From Thermoflexales bacterium (GTDB lineage Bacteria > Chloroflexota > Anaerolineae > Fen-1058), in NCBI GenBank assembly GCA_030834835.1, contig JAUQXD010001325.1:1-5479 (forward strand): 5,479 nt of DNA, read 5' to 3'. Each line of letters starts with the position of its first letter. The first letter of the stretch is position 1. The position numbers were made by a program, and so were the translations under genes. Of this stretch, positions 1 through 5,479 are shown one piece after another. The notes beneath the pieces are model-generated. The model did no database searches and had not been told where the DNA came from. It saw nothing but the letters and a program-made list of their open reading frames with translations.

Positions 1-1011
1 ACCGCGCCACAGGCCCTGAGCCTGACCCCTGCGACCGGCGCGTATCTCAACACCGTACCCGTCACCATCGACGTGGATACCGGCGGCATCATAGTAACCG
101 CCGTGGAATTCTCAGCGGGTTTTGACAGCGGCGCGGGCCGGGCGTGGCAAGTGCTGGGCGTGGACAATACCAGCGGCGACGGCTGGCAATATGTGTGGGA
201 CACCAGCGCCATCACCGATCAGGCGGGGATTACGCTGGCGGTACGCGCGACGGATACACTCAACAGTGTGCTGACGGCGGCCAGCGGCGATCTGACGCTC
301 GATCGAACCCCGCCCATCGCGACGCTCCAGCCGCTGCCGCCGACGATCGACTACTCGATTATTATTTTCGAGTGGCTGGCCGGCGACAATTTATCCGGCC
401 TCAGTCACTACGATATTCAGGTGCAGCGCGACGGCGGCGAATGGACTGACTGGGCGCTCAACCTGAGCACGGCCTATACCGACACCTGGTACTATGGCCT
501 GCTCAATCACACCTATGGCTTCCGCATGCGGGTCGTCGATCGGGCCGGCAACGCATCGGACTATCCGGCATCCGCTTCGATCACCACCACGCTGCTGCCC
601 TGCACGCCAGACGGGTTCGAGTCAGACGACGCGTTTGCGGCCGCCAGCGTCATCACGCTCAGTGCCCCGGCGCTGGGTCACAATCTGTGCGGTGTCGGCG
701 ATCACGATTGGGTCAAGTTCTTCGTGCAGGCCGGTCAGGTCTTTCTCATCCGTACGCGCGATCTGGGTGCGCCGACCGACACCATTCTGACGCTCTACGC
801 CGAAGATGGCCTGACCCAGTTGGCCGAAAACGACGATATTATCTTCAATCAAATCTATGAATCACAGATTGTGTGGCGCGCAGAAAGCACGGGCTGGCTG
901 TATGCCCGCGCCCGCGATTGGGAAGCGCGGCTGGGCGGCGATGCAGTCACTTACAAGATCGAACTCATCCCCGGCTACCTGAACTATCTACCGCTGCTGC
1001 GCCGATCGTGA
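1..1011 (+). CDS. Secreted/surface multidomain protein, C-terminal part (Ig-like, FnIII-like, PPC domain), 5' truncated
   Basis: The reading frame is open from the first base, so the start lies upstream of the window; 336 residues are visible. Residues about 1-103 look like a bacterial Ig-like beta-sandwich and end in a DRTPP linker. Residues about 104-196 look like a fibronectin-III-type domain (FEW near 123, the repeated YDIQVQRDGGEW style, DRAGNAS near 180). Residues about 202-322 match a PPC (pre-peptidase C-terminal) domain: DGFESDD, then GDHDWVKFFVQAGQ, then TDTILTLY and the AENDD turn. The protein ends YLNYLPLLRRS. Such modules are extracellular and often flank a protease or other catalytic domain, which here would lie upstream. 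The catalytic activity, if any, cannot be seen, and the signal peptide is also out of view. It is convergent with the carrier-protein gene, 25 bp away. The domain calls come from reading patterns, not from a profile search. Confidence 0.85.
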   Translation, partial: TAPQALSLTPATGAYLNTVPVTIDVDTGGIIVTAVEFSAGFDSGAGRAWQVLGVDNTSGDGWQYVWDTSAITDQAGITLAVRATDTLNSVLTAASGDLTLDRTPPIATLQPLPPTIDYSIIIFEWLAGDNLSGLSHYDIQVQRDGGEWTDWALNLSTAYTDTWYYGLLNHTYGFRMRVVDRAGNASDYPASASITTTLLPCTPDGFESDDAFAAASVITLSAPALGHNLCGVGDHDWVKFFVQAGQVFLIRTRDLGAPTDTILTLYAEDGLTQLAENDDIIFNQIYESQIVWRAESTGWLYARARDWEARLGGDAVTYKIELIPGYLNYLPLLRRS

Positions 1012-1030
1012 GAGCCGCAGCGCTGTGGTT

Positions 1031-1050
1031 TGAACATCACTCATTGTTCA
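1031..1050. repeat. Perfect 6-bp inverted repeat over the carrier-protein stop codon
   Basis: TGAACA (1031-1036) and TGTTCA (1045-1050) are exact inverted repeats around an 8-base loop. They sit in the convergent junction and overlap the last codons and stop of the minus-strand carrier gene. There is no GC-rich stem and no U-run on either side, so it is not a convincing rho-independent terminator; a weak hairpin or a chance palindrome are both possible. Confidence 0.35.
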
Positions 1051-1528
1051 TTTCGATCAGCCCCTGCCCCCGATCGACCACCTGGCACTGGCGGACCAGC
1101 ACTTTCAACACGCGCCCGGCGTGCGGCGCGGCGATCTTGATCTCCATCTTCATCGCTTCCAGGATGAGCAGCGTTTGACCGCGCTCAACCGCCTCGCCTT
1201 CACCGACGAGTAGCTTCGCCACCTGTCCCGGCATCGAGGCCGACAGGCTGTCTTCGCCGTGATGGTGTTTGCGGCGCGCGCGGCGTGGATCAGGCTGCTT
1301 CAGTTCGAGCACGTGACCATTGATGGCAACATAGCGCGTCGTGCCGTCATCAACGACCTGCGCAACATGCCGCCGCCCATCGACCGTGAAAGCCACTTCA
1401 GGCGAACGGGCGTGATCGAGTTGAACGTCGTAAGTGCGATCGGCGATCGTGATGCGATAAAGTTCACCATTCGGTTCGCACTTGACCGTCACAACCTCTG
1501 TTCCAACTTGATATTGAAAGTCCATCAT
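1037..1528 (-). CDS. Biotin carboxyl carrier protein of an acyl-CoA carboxylase (BT-like + biotinyl domain)
   Basis: This 163-residue protein carries covalently bound biotin between the carboxylase and carboxyltransferase sites of a biotin-dependent acyl-CoA carboxylase. The C-terminal half (about 92-163) is a biotinyl domain: SMPGQVAKLLV, then EAMKME with the biotinylated lysine at K127, 36 residues from the end as expected. The first 75 or so residues (YRITIADRTYDVQL, VDGRRHVAQVV, VAINGHVLELKQPDP) resemble the BT/hammerhead region that precedes the biotinyl domain in MCC/PCC alpha subunits. They do not resemble the Ala/Pro-rich linker of AccB. A basic, His-rich linker (RRARRKHHH) joins the two parts. 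The start was chosen at ATG 1528 because it forms TGATG with the stop of the biotin carboxylase gene, implying translational coupling; ATG 1525 is equally possible. A GTG at 1564 in the same frame would add non-conserved residues inside the upstream gene. The usual Gly-Asp turn after AP.AGRV is replaced by RQCQ, a small oddity. Confidence 0.93.
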   Translation of the reverse strand: MMDFQYQVGTEVVTVKCEPNGELYRITIADRTYDVQLDHARSPEVAFTVDGRRHVAQVVDDGTTRYVAINGHVLELKQPDPRRARRKHHHGEDSLSASMPGQVAKLLVGEGEAVERGQTLLILEAMKMEIKIAAPHAGRVLKVLVRQCQVVDRGQGLIEMNNE

Positions 1529-3000
1529 CACCCGCCCGCTCGAAATCGATCTGTCACCTGCCACGGATCATACGCTGATTCGTTGATTCGCTGATTCGCT
1601 GATTCGCTCAGGGCCGCGGCGATTAGCGCCAGATCGCGCGCGCCGTCAGTATCGGGCTGCCACGCGCCCATTTCGCGCTCAATGAAATCCGTGGTCACTT
1701 CACCGCGCTGAAAGACCGGGTGCGCCAGCACATCACGCAAGAACGAGATGTTCGTCGTGACGCCAAGGACGATCGTGTGGCGCAAAGCCCAATCCATTTT
1801 GCGAATCGCGTCGGCGCGATCTTCGCCCAGTACACTGAGCTTGGCGATCATCGGATCGTAGTGGATGGAAATCTCGTCGCCGGTTTCGAGGCCGCTATCG
1901 ACGCGCACGCCAGGTGCTGTTGGAAATTCAGCCAGCAGCACTTTGCCCACGGCAGGCAGAAAGTTGTTCGCGGGATCCTCGGCATAGATGCGGCACTCGA
2001 TGGCGTGACCGCGCCGCGTGACATCAGCCTGTGCAAAGGGCAGCGGCTGACCCTGGGCCACGCGCAGTTGCAAGCTCACCAGGTCGCGCCCTGTGAGCAG
2101 TTCCGTAATCGGATGCTCCACCTGAAGCCGCGTGTTCATTTCCAGAAAGTAAAACTCGCGCGTTTTCGGATCGACGATGAATTCAATCGTGCCCGCGTTC
2201 TGATAGTCCACCGCTTTCGCCGCGGCCACCGCGGCCTGCCCCATCCGTTCGCGCAAGTCATCGTCCAGCATAGGCGATGGAGTCTCTTCGATGATCTTCT
2301 GATGGCGGCGCTGCGTGGAACATTCGCGCTCAAACAAATGGACGACGCTGCCCTGCCCGTCGCCAAACACCTGAAACTCAATGTGCCGCGCGCCTTCGAT
2401 GTATTTTTCCAGGAAGATCGTGGCATCGCCAAAGGCTTTCTCAGCTTCGCGCTGCGCGGCCTCGATCGCTTCGATCAGCCGATCGGGATGGTGAACGATA
2501 CGCATGCCTTTGCCGCCGCCACCCGCCGCCGCTTTGACGAGCACGGGATACCCGATCGTGCCCGCCACTTCACTGAAGTCGGCCTCGATCGCGCCTTCGT
2601 AACCGGGCACGATCGGCACCCCGGCCAGCTGCATCAGCGCCCGGGCGCGTGTTTTGTGCCCCATCCGCCGCATCGCAGCCGGGCCGGGGCCGATGAAGAT
2701 CAGCCCGGCCGCACCGACGGCTTCGGCAAACTCGGCATTCTCGGCCAGGAAACCGAAGCCGGGATGGATGGCATCGGCGTGAACCGACCGGGCCGCTGCG
2801 ATGATGCGGTCGCCGCGCAAATAGGATTCGGTCGGGGGCGGCGGGCCAATCGGTATGGCTTCATCCGCCATTCGCACGTGCCGCGCGTGCCGATCGGCTT
2901 CAGAGTAGACGGCCACGGTGCGCAGGCCCAATGTCTGGCAGGCGATCATGATTCGCACCGCAATCTCGCCGCGATTGGCAATCAGGATTTTTTTGAACAT
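1528..3000 (-). CDS. accC: Biotin carboxylase subunit of acyl-CoA carboxylase
   Basis: This 490-residue cytosolic enzyme carboxylates biotin on its carrier protein using ATP and bicarbonate. The N-terminal domain opens FKKILIANRGEIAVR and contains HPGFGFLAEN (usually HPGYGFLSEN). The ATP-grasp domain has K116, K156 before the glycine-rich loop AAAGGGGKGMR, ARHIEFQ with H206, RRHQKII with K235, and the catalytic EMNTRLQVEH block (E287, N289, R291, Q293, E295). R337 lies in the C-terminal domain (AIECRIYAEDP). All key AccC residues are present, so it should be active. The start was taken at ATG 3000, directly before the conserved FKKILIANRGE and preceded by GAGG four bases upstream; an in-frame start at 3066 would add 22 unconserved residues. 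The C-terminal DPWQVTDRFRAGG matches the place where MCC-type alpha subunits continue into BT and BCCP, but here translation stops in TGATG. No carboxyltransferase gene is in the window, so the substrate is not determined. Confidence 0.96.
   Translation of the reverse strand: MFKKILIANRGEIAVRIMIACQTLGLRTVAVYSEADRHARHVRMADEAIPIGPPPPTESYLRGDRIIAAARSVHADAIHPGFGFLAENAEFAEAVGAAGLIFIGPGPAAMRRMGHKTRARALMQLAGVPIVPGYEGAIEADFSEVAGTIGYPVLVKAAAGGGGKGMRIVHHPDRLIEAIEAAQREAEKAFGDATIFLEKYIEGARHIEFQVFGDGQGSVVHLFERECSTQRRHQKIIEETPSPMLDDDLRERMGQAAVAAAKAVDYQNAGTIEFIVDPKTREFYFLEMNTRLQVEHPITELLTGRDLVSLQLRVAQGQPLPFAQADVTRRGHAIECRIYAEDPANNFLPAVGKVLLAEFPTAPGVRVDSGLETGDEISIHYDPMIAKLSVLGEDRADAIRKMDWALRHTIVLGVTTNISFLRDVLAHPVFQRGEVTTDFIEREMGAWQPDTDGARDLALIAAALSESANQRINESAYDPWQVTDRFRAGG
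1574..1605. repeat. Four-copy 8-bp tandem repeat (GCTGATTC; GAATCAGC on the coding strand) inside the biotin carboxylase gene
   Basis: Four head-to-tail octamers run 1574-1581, 1582-1589, 1590-1597 and 1598-1605. Three are GCTGATTC and one is GTTGATTC; a partial unit (GCT) follows. They lie in the coding sequence of the biotin carboxylase tail and encode the low-complexity stretch SESANQRINESA. Because 8 is not a multiple of 3, each copy is read in a different frame. Confidence 0.95.
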
Positions 3001-3117
3001 GGCGCCTCGACAGATCGATCCGTTGCAAACATCTCTATTTTTGATGTCAGTTGATACTGGCCGCACAGCCGCCTTATCGCTACGCTGGAAGTTATCTCAC
3101 CTGTCTGGAGGAAGACT
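3001..3117. promoter_or_regulatory. Divergent intergenic region between biotin carboxylase and thiolase operon
   Basis: These 117 bases separate the starts of two divergently transcribed gene sets, so promoters for both would be expected here or nearby. No convincing -35/-10 pair was found: TTGATA at 3051 and TTGCAA at 3023 are only partial matches without a good -10 at the right distance. An AT-richer patch (3028-3057) is the most plausible core. A GATCGATC palindrome is at 3013-3020. The role is inferred from gene layout only. Confidence 0.4.
3107..3111 (+). promoter_or_regulatory. Strong Shine-Dalgarno sequence for the thiolase-like gene
   Basis: GGAGG lies 6 bases before ATG 3118. It fixes this start and indicates that the operon's first gene begins a new translation unit. 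Confidence 0.85.
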
Positions 3118-4485
3118 ATGCCCCCTGTGGTGTATGCGGTGTCCGGCGGTGTGTCGAAGTTCGCCAAGGCCCGACCGGACAAGACGTTCCAGGCCGTTGT
3201 CAAAGAGGCGTATGATTATGCCATCCAGGACCTCGGTCTGACCTTCGAACAGTTTACGGAAATGGTGGACGGCTCGGTCGCTTCGTACTTCTCCGATCAC
3301 TTCCAACGCCAACTGATGTCGGGCATCATGGTCCAGGACTATCTGGGCCTGTGCCCCAAACCCGGTCATCGCGTCGAAGGCGGCGGCGCGACCGGCGGCC
3401 TGTGTTTTCAGGAAGCCTGGAAGTCGGTGGCCTCCGGTCACATGGACATCTGCGTCGCGTATGGCTTCGAGACGATGAGCCACGTCGAGACGTGGAAGGG
3501 CAACGAGTTCATCGCGCTGGCTTCCGACGTGAGTTTTGATTATCCGGTGGGCGGTTTCTACTCCGGCTATTACGCGATGATGGTCACCCGCCACATGCAG
3601 GAATTTGGCACCACCGTCGAACAACTGGCGCACGTGTCGGTCAAAAATCATCTCAACGCCTATCACAACCGTTACGCGCAGAAGCGCCAGCGCTACTCGA
3701 TTCAAGATATTCGCCGCGCGCCGATGGTGGCCTGGCCGCTCACGCGATTGGACATCTGCGTCATGTCCGATGGCGCAGCGGTAACAATCCTGTGCAACGA
3801 AGACGGCCTGCGCAAACTCGAACAGGCCGGTGCCACGATCGCGCGTCCGCTGGTCAAAGTCACGGGCATCGGGCGCGGCACCGATGCAATGCGCATGGCC
3901 GATCGGCCGCACGTCGATTACGACGACTTCATGCGGCACTATGCCACCGGCCAGGAAAAATCCACCGACGAGACGCGCGCCTACTATCGCGCCTTGTGGG
4001 ATCGCGGAGTGCGCTATCCGGGCGTGCACTCGTTCCGCGCGGGCCGTACAGCGGGCAACATGGCCTACAGGCACGCGGGGATAAACGCGCCGCTGGACGA
4101 ACTCGACTTTGTCGAACTGCACGACGCCTACACATCGAGCGAGATTCAAACGTATGAGGACCTCGGTCTGTGCCGCTATGGCGAAGGCGGGCCGTTTGCA
4201 GCCTCCGGCAAGACGTTCATGCCTGGCGTTGACTACGGCCTGAGCTTGCCCGATCGATCGATCTGTCCCGTCAATCCGTCCGGCGGCCTGATCGCGTGCG
4301 GGCATCCCGTCGGCGCAACCGGCCTGATGCAGGCCGTGTTTGCCATCTGGCAGCTGCAAGGCTCGATCAAGCAGCACTTTGGCGATGACACGCTGCAAGT
4401 CAAGCAGGCCAGACGCGGCGCGATACACTCGCATGCCGGCACCGGCACCTACGTCACCGTGTCGATTTTGGAACGAGAAGACTAA
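3118..4485 (+). CDS. Thiolase-fold acyl-CoA enzyme of the SCP-x/archaeal type, lacking the usual catalytic cysteines
   Basis: This 455-residue protein has the whole thiolase fold of the SCP2/archaeal acetyl-CoA acetyltransferase group, whose members make or break C-C bonds next to a CoA thioester. Landmarks are the nucleophile-loop region HRVEGGGATGG (84-94) followed by SGHMDICVAYGFETMS, then DICVMSDGAAV (212-221), ELHDAYTSSEIQTYEDLGL (333-351), NPSGGLIACGHPVGATG (386-402) and HSHAGTGTYVTV (437-448). Residues about 255-310 form an extra segment rich in aromatic and charged residues. The normal E-x-x-C-x-S-G cysteine aligns with G90, and the HDCF cysteine of SCP2 thiolases aligns with A337. 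His396 of GHP remains. The frame is intact and the flanking motifs are well kept, so it is unlikely to be a pseudogene. The next gene encodes a DUF35 partner 10 bp downstream, as in thiolase-DUF35, BbsAB and Ltp2-ChsH2 complexes. The fold is certain; the reaction is unknown. A retro-aldolase or altered Claisen-type enzyme is a reasonable guess. Confidence 0.92.
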   Translation: MPPVVYAVSGGVSKFAKARPDKTFQAVVKEAYDYAIQDLGLTFEQFTEMVDGSVASYFSDHFQRQLMSGIMVQDYLGLCPKPGHRVEGGGATGGLCFQEAWKSVASGHMDICVAYGFETMSHVETWKGNEFIALASDVSFDYPVGGFYSGYYAMMVTRHMQEFGTTVEQLAHVSVKNHLNAYHNRYAQKRQRYSIQDIRRAPMVAWPLTRLDICVMSDGAAVTILCNEDGLRKLEQAGATIARPLVKVTGIGRGTDAMRMADRPHVDYDDFMRHYATGQEKSTDETRAYYRALWDRGVRYPGVHSFRAGRTAGNMAYRHAGINAPLDELDFVELHDAYTSSEIQTYEDLGLCRYGEGGPFAASGKTFMPGVDYGLSLPDRSICPVNPSGGLIACGHPVGATGLMQAVFAIWQLQGSIKQHFGDDTLQVKQARRGAIHSHAGTGTYVTVSILERED

Positions 4486-4490
4486 GGAGA
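4484..4490 (+). promoter_or_regulatory. Shine-Dalgarno sequence overlapping the thiolase stop codon
   Basis: AAGGAGA lies 5 bases before ATG 4496 and shares two bases with the TAA stop of the preceding gene. This fixes the start of the DUF35 gene and favours coupled translation of the two proteins. Confidence 0.85.
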
Positions 4491-4495
4491 CTGCC

Positions 4496-5038
4496 ATGAC
4501 CACCCTGCCCGATCAACGCCCCGAATCGCCGGGCGGCGCCATCGTCCACAATCTGCCATTTCCGCGGGACCTGAACGAACAGGCTCTGGCGCTGCTGAAG
4601 CAGATGTCGCCGCTTCAGATCGAGCAAGCGTACCAGATCACGTACTTGCATTCGTACGGACAGGATTCGCCGTTCTTCGCCGGCCTGACGAATGGCGTCT
4701 TCCTGGGCTCGCGCGATGCAAAGACCGGCTACACGTATGCGAATCCGCGCGGCCACGACATGTACACGGGCGACGAGACTCAATGGATCATGCTGCCGAA
4801 TGAAGGCAAAGTGCACGCCTTCACGGTCTGTCACTTCGGTTCGGAAGAATTCTTACCCGAATGTCCCTACATCCTCGCGTTGATCGAATTCGAAGGCGCG
4901 AACACGCTGTTCCTGACGCGCCTGATGGGACTCGACCCAGAAGCCGCGTCGCTGGACTGGATCGGACTGAAGGTAAAGGCCAGGTATCTCAGAAATAGCA
5001 AATTGAAGCCAACGGACGTTTACTTTGTGCCGGCGTGA
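4496..5038 (+). CDS. DUF35/OB-fold acyl-CoA-associated protein with cysteine-free zinc ribbon
   Basis: This 180-residue protein is the likely partner subunit of the thiolase-like protein encoded just upstream. Residues about 25-60 form a helical N-terminal segment. Residues 70-92 are the zinc-ribbon region, and about 98-165 is the OB-fold: W-x-x-LPNEGKVHAFTV, then PYILALIEFEGANTLFLTRL, then WIGLKVKARY. The C-terminal KPTDVYFVPA is a typical end strand. DUF35 proteins (ChsH2, BbsA, archaeal thiolase partners) shape the CoA-substrate site of their thiolase-fold partner and usually bind structural zinc by C-x2-C-G and C-x2-C. Here the frame around the ribbon is kept (G78, P84, R85), but the four ligand positions align with D74, T77, D88 and T91. 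Only two cysteines remain (C112 and C123), both in the OB-fold. The start at 4496 is set by AAGGAGA. Zinc binding by this protein is doubtful, but the fold assignment is good. Confidence 0.87.
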   Translation: MTTLPDQRPESPGGAIVHNLPFPRDLNEQALALLKQMSPLQIEQAYQITYLHSYGQDSPFFAGLTNGVFLGSRDAKTGYTYANPRGHDMYTGDETQWIMLPNEGKVHAFTVCHFGSEEFLPECPYILALIEFEGANTLFLTRLMGLDPEAASLDWIGLKVKARYLRNSKLKPTDVYFVPA

Positions 5039-5056
5039 TGCTCATTCTACCGCAGG

Positions 5057-5479
5057 TTAGCCTGGTTCGCGGCGGCGCGCGCGAATCAGCACGGTCAAAT
5101 ACAGGACCAGACCAAAGTTCAGGAAATTGGTGCCGCGAATATCCGGCACCGCACCGATGTAAGCGGCATCGGGCGGCGCGAGCGAGGCCAGAAACGTCGC
5201 GATTTGCGGCACGACGATTTGATCGTAACCGATGATCACCATCGCGCCGATGATGGCGCCCGGCACACTGCCCGCCCCGCCGAGGATGACCATCGTTAAC
5301 GTCAACGTCGTGACGTGAAACGCAGCCATGTCCGGCGACACAAAGGCAAACGTCCCGGCATACAACGCGCCCGCGATGCCGGCCAGCGCCGAACTCAAGA
5401 TCAACGCCTGCCAGCGGTAACGCGGCACATCGATGCCAAACGCGGCCGCGGCGGTTTCATCGACGCTGCTGGCCAGCCA
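5057..5479 (-). CDS. livM: LivM-type branched-chain amino acid ABC transporter permease, C-terminal part
   Basis: The last 140 residues of a membrane permease are visible; the start lies beyond the right edge. The first visible residues (SSVDETAAAAFGIDVPRYRW) are the cytoplasmic coupling loop, with the DE-x-AA-x-A-x-G pattern of LivM proteins. A membrane segment ALILSSALAGIAGALYAG follows, then FVSPDM, then the conserved TMVILGGAGSVPGAIIGAM block, then a last hydrophobic segment (FLNFGLVLYLTVLI) and a basic end RARRREPG. The protein would form the inner-membrane channel, with LivH, for uptake of branched-chain amino acids, amides or related small carboxylates; the substrate cannot be read from this part. 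It is convergent with the DUF35 gene with 18 bp between the stops and no visible terminator. Whether it is functionally tied to the neighbouring acyl-CoA genes is unknown. Confidence 0.92.
   Translation of the reverse strand, partial: WLASSVDETAAAAFGIDVPRYRWQALILSSALAGIAGALYAGTFAFVSPDMAAFHVTTLTLTMVILGGAGSVPGAIIGAMVIIGYDQIVVPQIATFLASLAPPDAAYIGAVPDIRGTNFLNFGLVLYLTVLIRARRREPG

Noticed and set aside
73..1011. GTG at 73 as the start of the secreted protein
   Set aside because: The frame is open to the window edge, and the residues before 73 belong to the same Ig-like domain, so the gene begins outside.
1528..1564. GTG start for the carrier protein at 1564
   Set aside because: It would overlap the upstream gene by 37 bases and add a non-conserved N-terminus; the TGATG-coupled ATG is better.
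1574..1605. Octamer array as a CRISPR
   Set aside because: The units are only 8 bp, directly adjacent, with no spacers.
1720..3054. A 444-codon open frame on the plus strand opposite the biotin carboxylase gene
   Set aside because: The sense strand encodes an unmistakable biotin carboxylase; the antisense product is Arg/His-rich without domains.
3000..3066. Upstream in-frame start for the biotin carboxylase
   Set aside because: It would add 22 residues before the conserved FKKILIANRGE opening and would use up most of the divergent promoter region.
3227..4170. A 14-bp direct repeat (AGGACCTCGGTCTG) at 3227 and 4157 in the thiolase-like gene
   Set aside because: Both copies encode the short DLGL motif in the same frame; shared codon use explains it.
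3097..4503. A 468-codon open frame on the minus strand opposite the thiolase-like gene
   Set aside because: It mirrors a well-supported gene; its product is low-complexity and Arg/His/Val-rich, with no recognisable motif. Long antisense frames are common in GC-rich genes with this codon bias.
5039..5056. Terminator between the DUF35 gene and livM
   Set aside because: No GC-rich stem followed by a T-run on either strand was found in the 18-bp gap or just around it.

Overview
This is a GC-rich bacterial window (about 60% G+C by eye) holding five complete or partial protein-coding genes plus one at the edge, all tightly packed. The likely source is a member of the Chloroflexota (Anaerolineae or Chloroflexia type). 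This is an inference from a secreted Ig/FnIII/PPC protein ending in a YLPLL-type tail, from a split acyl-CoA carboxylase alpha subunit, and from general codon style. No rRNA or other phylogenetic marker is present.

Layout. (1) 1..1011, plus strand: the 3' part of a large secreted or surface protein with an Ig-like domain, an FnIII-like domain, a C-terminal PPC domain and a short hydrophobic/basic tail. (2) 1037..1528 and 1528..3000, minus strand: a translationally coupled pair encoding a biotin carboxyl carrier protein (downstream gene) and a biotin carboxylase (upstream gene). Together they equal one MCC/PCC-type alpha subunit cut between the BC domain and the BT/BCCP part. (3) 3001..3117: a divergent intergenic region that must carry the start signals for both directions. 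(4) 3118..4485 and 4496..5038, plus strand: a two-gene operon encoding a thiolase-fold protein and a DUF35/OB-fold partner. (5) 5057..5479, minus strand: the 3' end of a LivM-type branched-chain amino acid ABC permease, convergent with the operon.

How the genes may work together. The biotin carboxylase/carrier pair supplies carboxy-biotin for an acyl-CoA carboxylase whose carboxyltransferase (beta) subunit is not in the window. The thiolase-like/DUF35 pair probably forms one enzyme complex acting on acyl-CoA substrates, like the archaeal thiolase-DUF35, BbsAB and Ltp2-ChsH2 complexes. The divergent arrangement suggests, but does not prove, a shared acyl-CoA pathway.

The most interesting signal is in this plus-strand pair. 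The thiolase-like protein lacks the usual nucleophilic cysteine (Gly at that place) and has HDAY where SCP2-type thiolases have HDCF. Its DUF35 partner keeps the zinc-ribbon framework, but all four expected Cys positions are D, T, D and T. Both proteins otherwise look intact, so this is probably a family with altered chemistry rather than a decaying gene pair. Two DNA-level observations also stand out: a four-copy 8-bp tandem repeat inside the 3' end of the biotin carboxylase gene, and about tenfold over-representation of the palindrome CGATCG.
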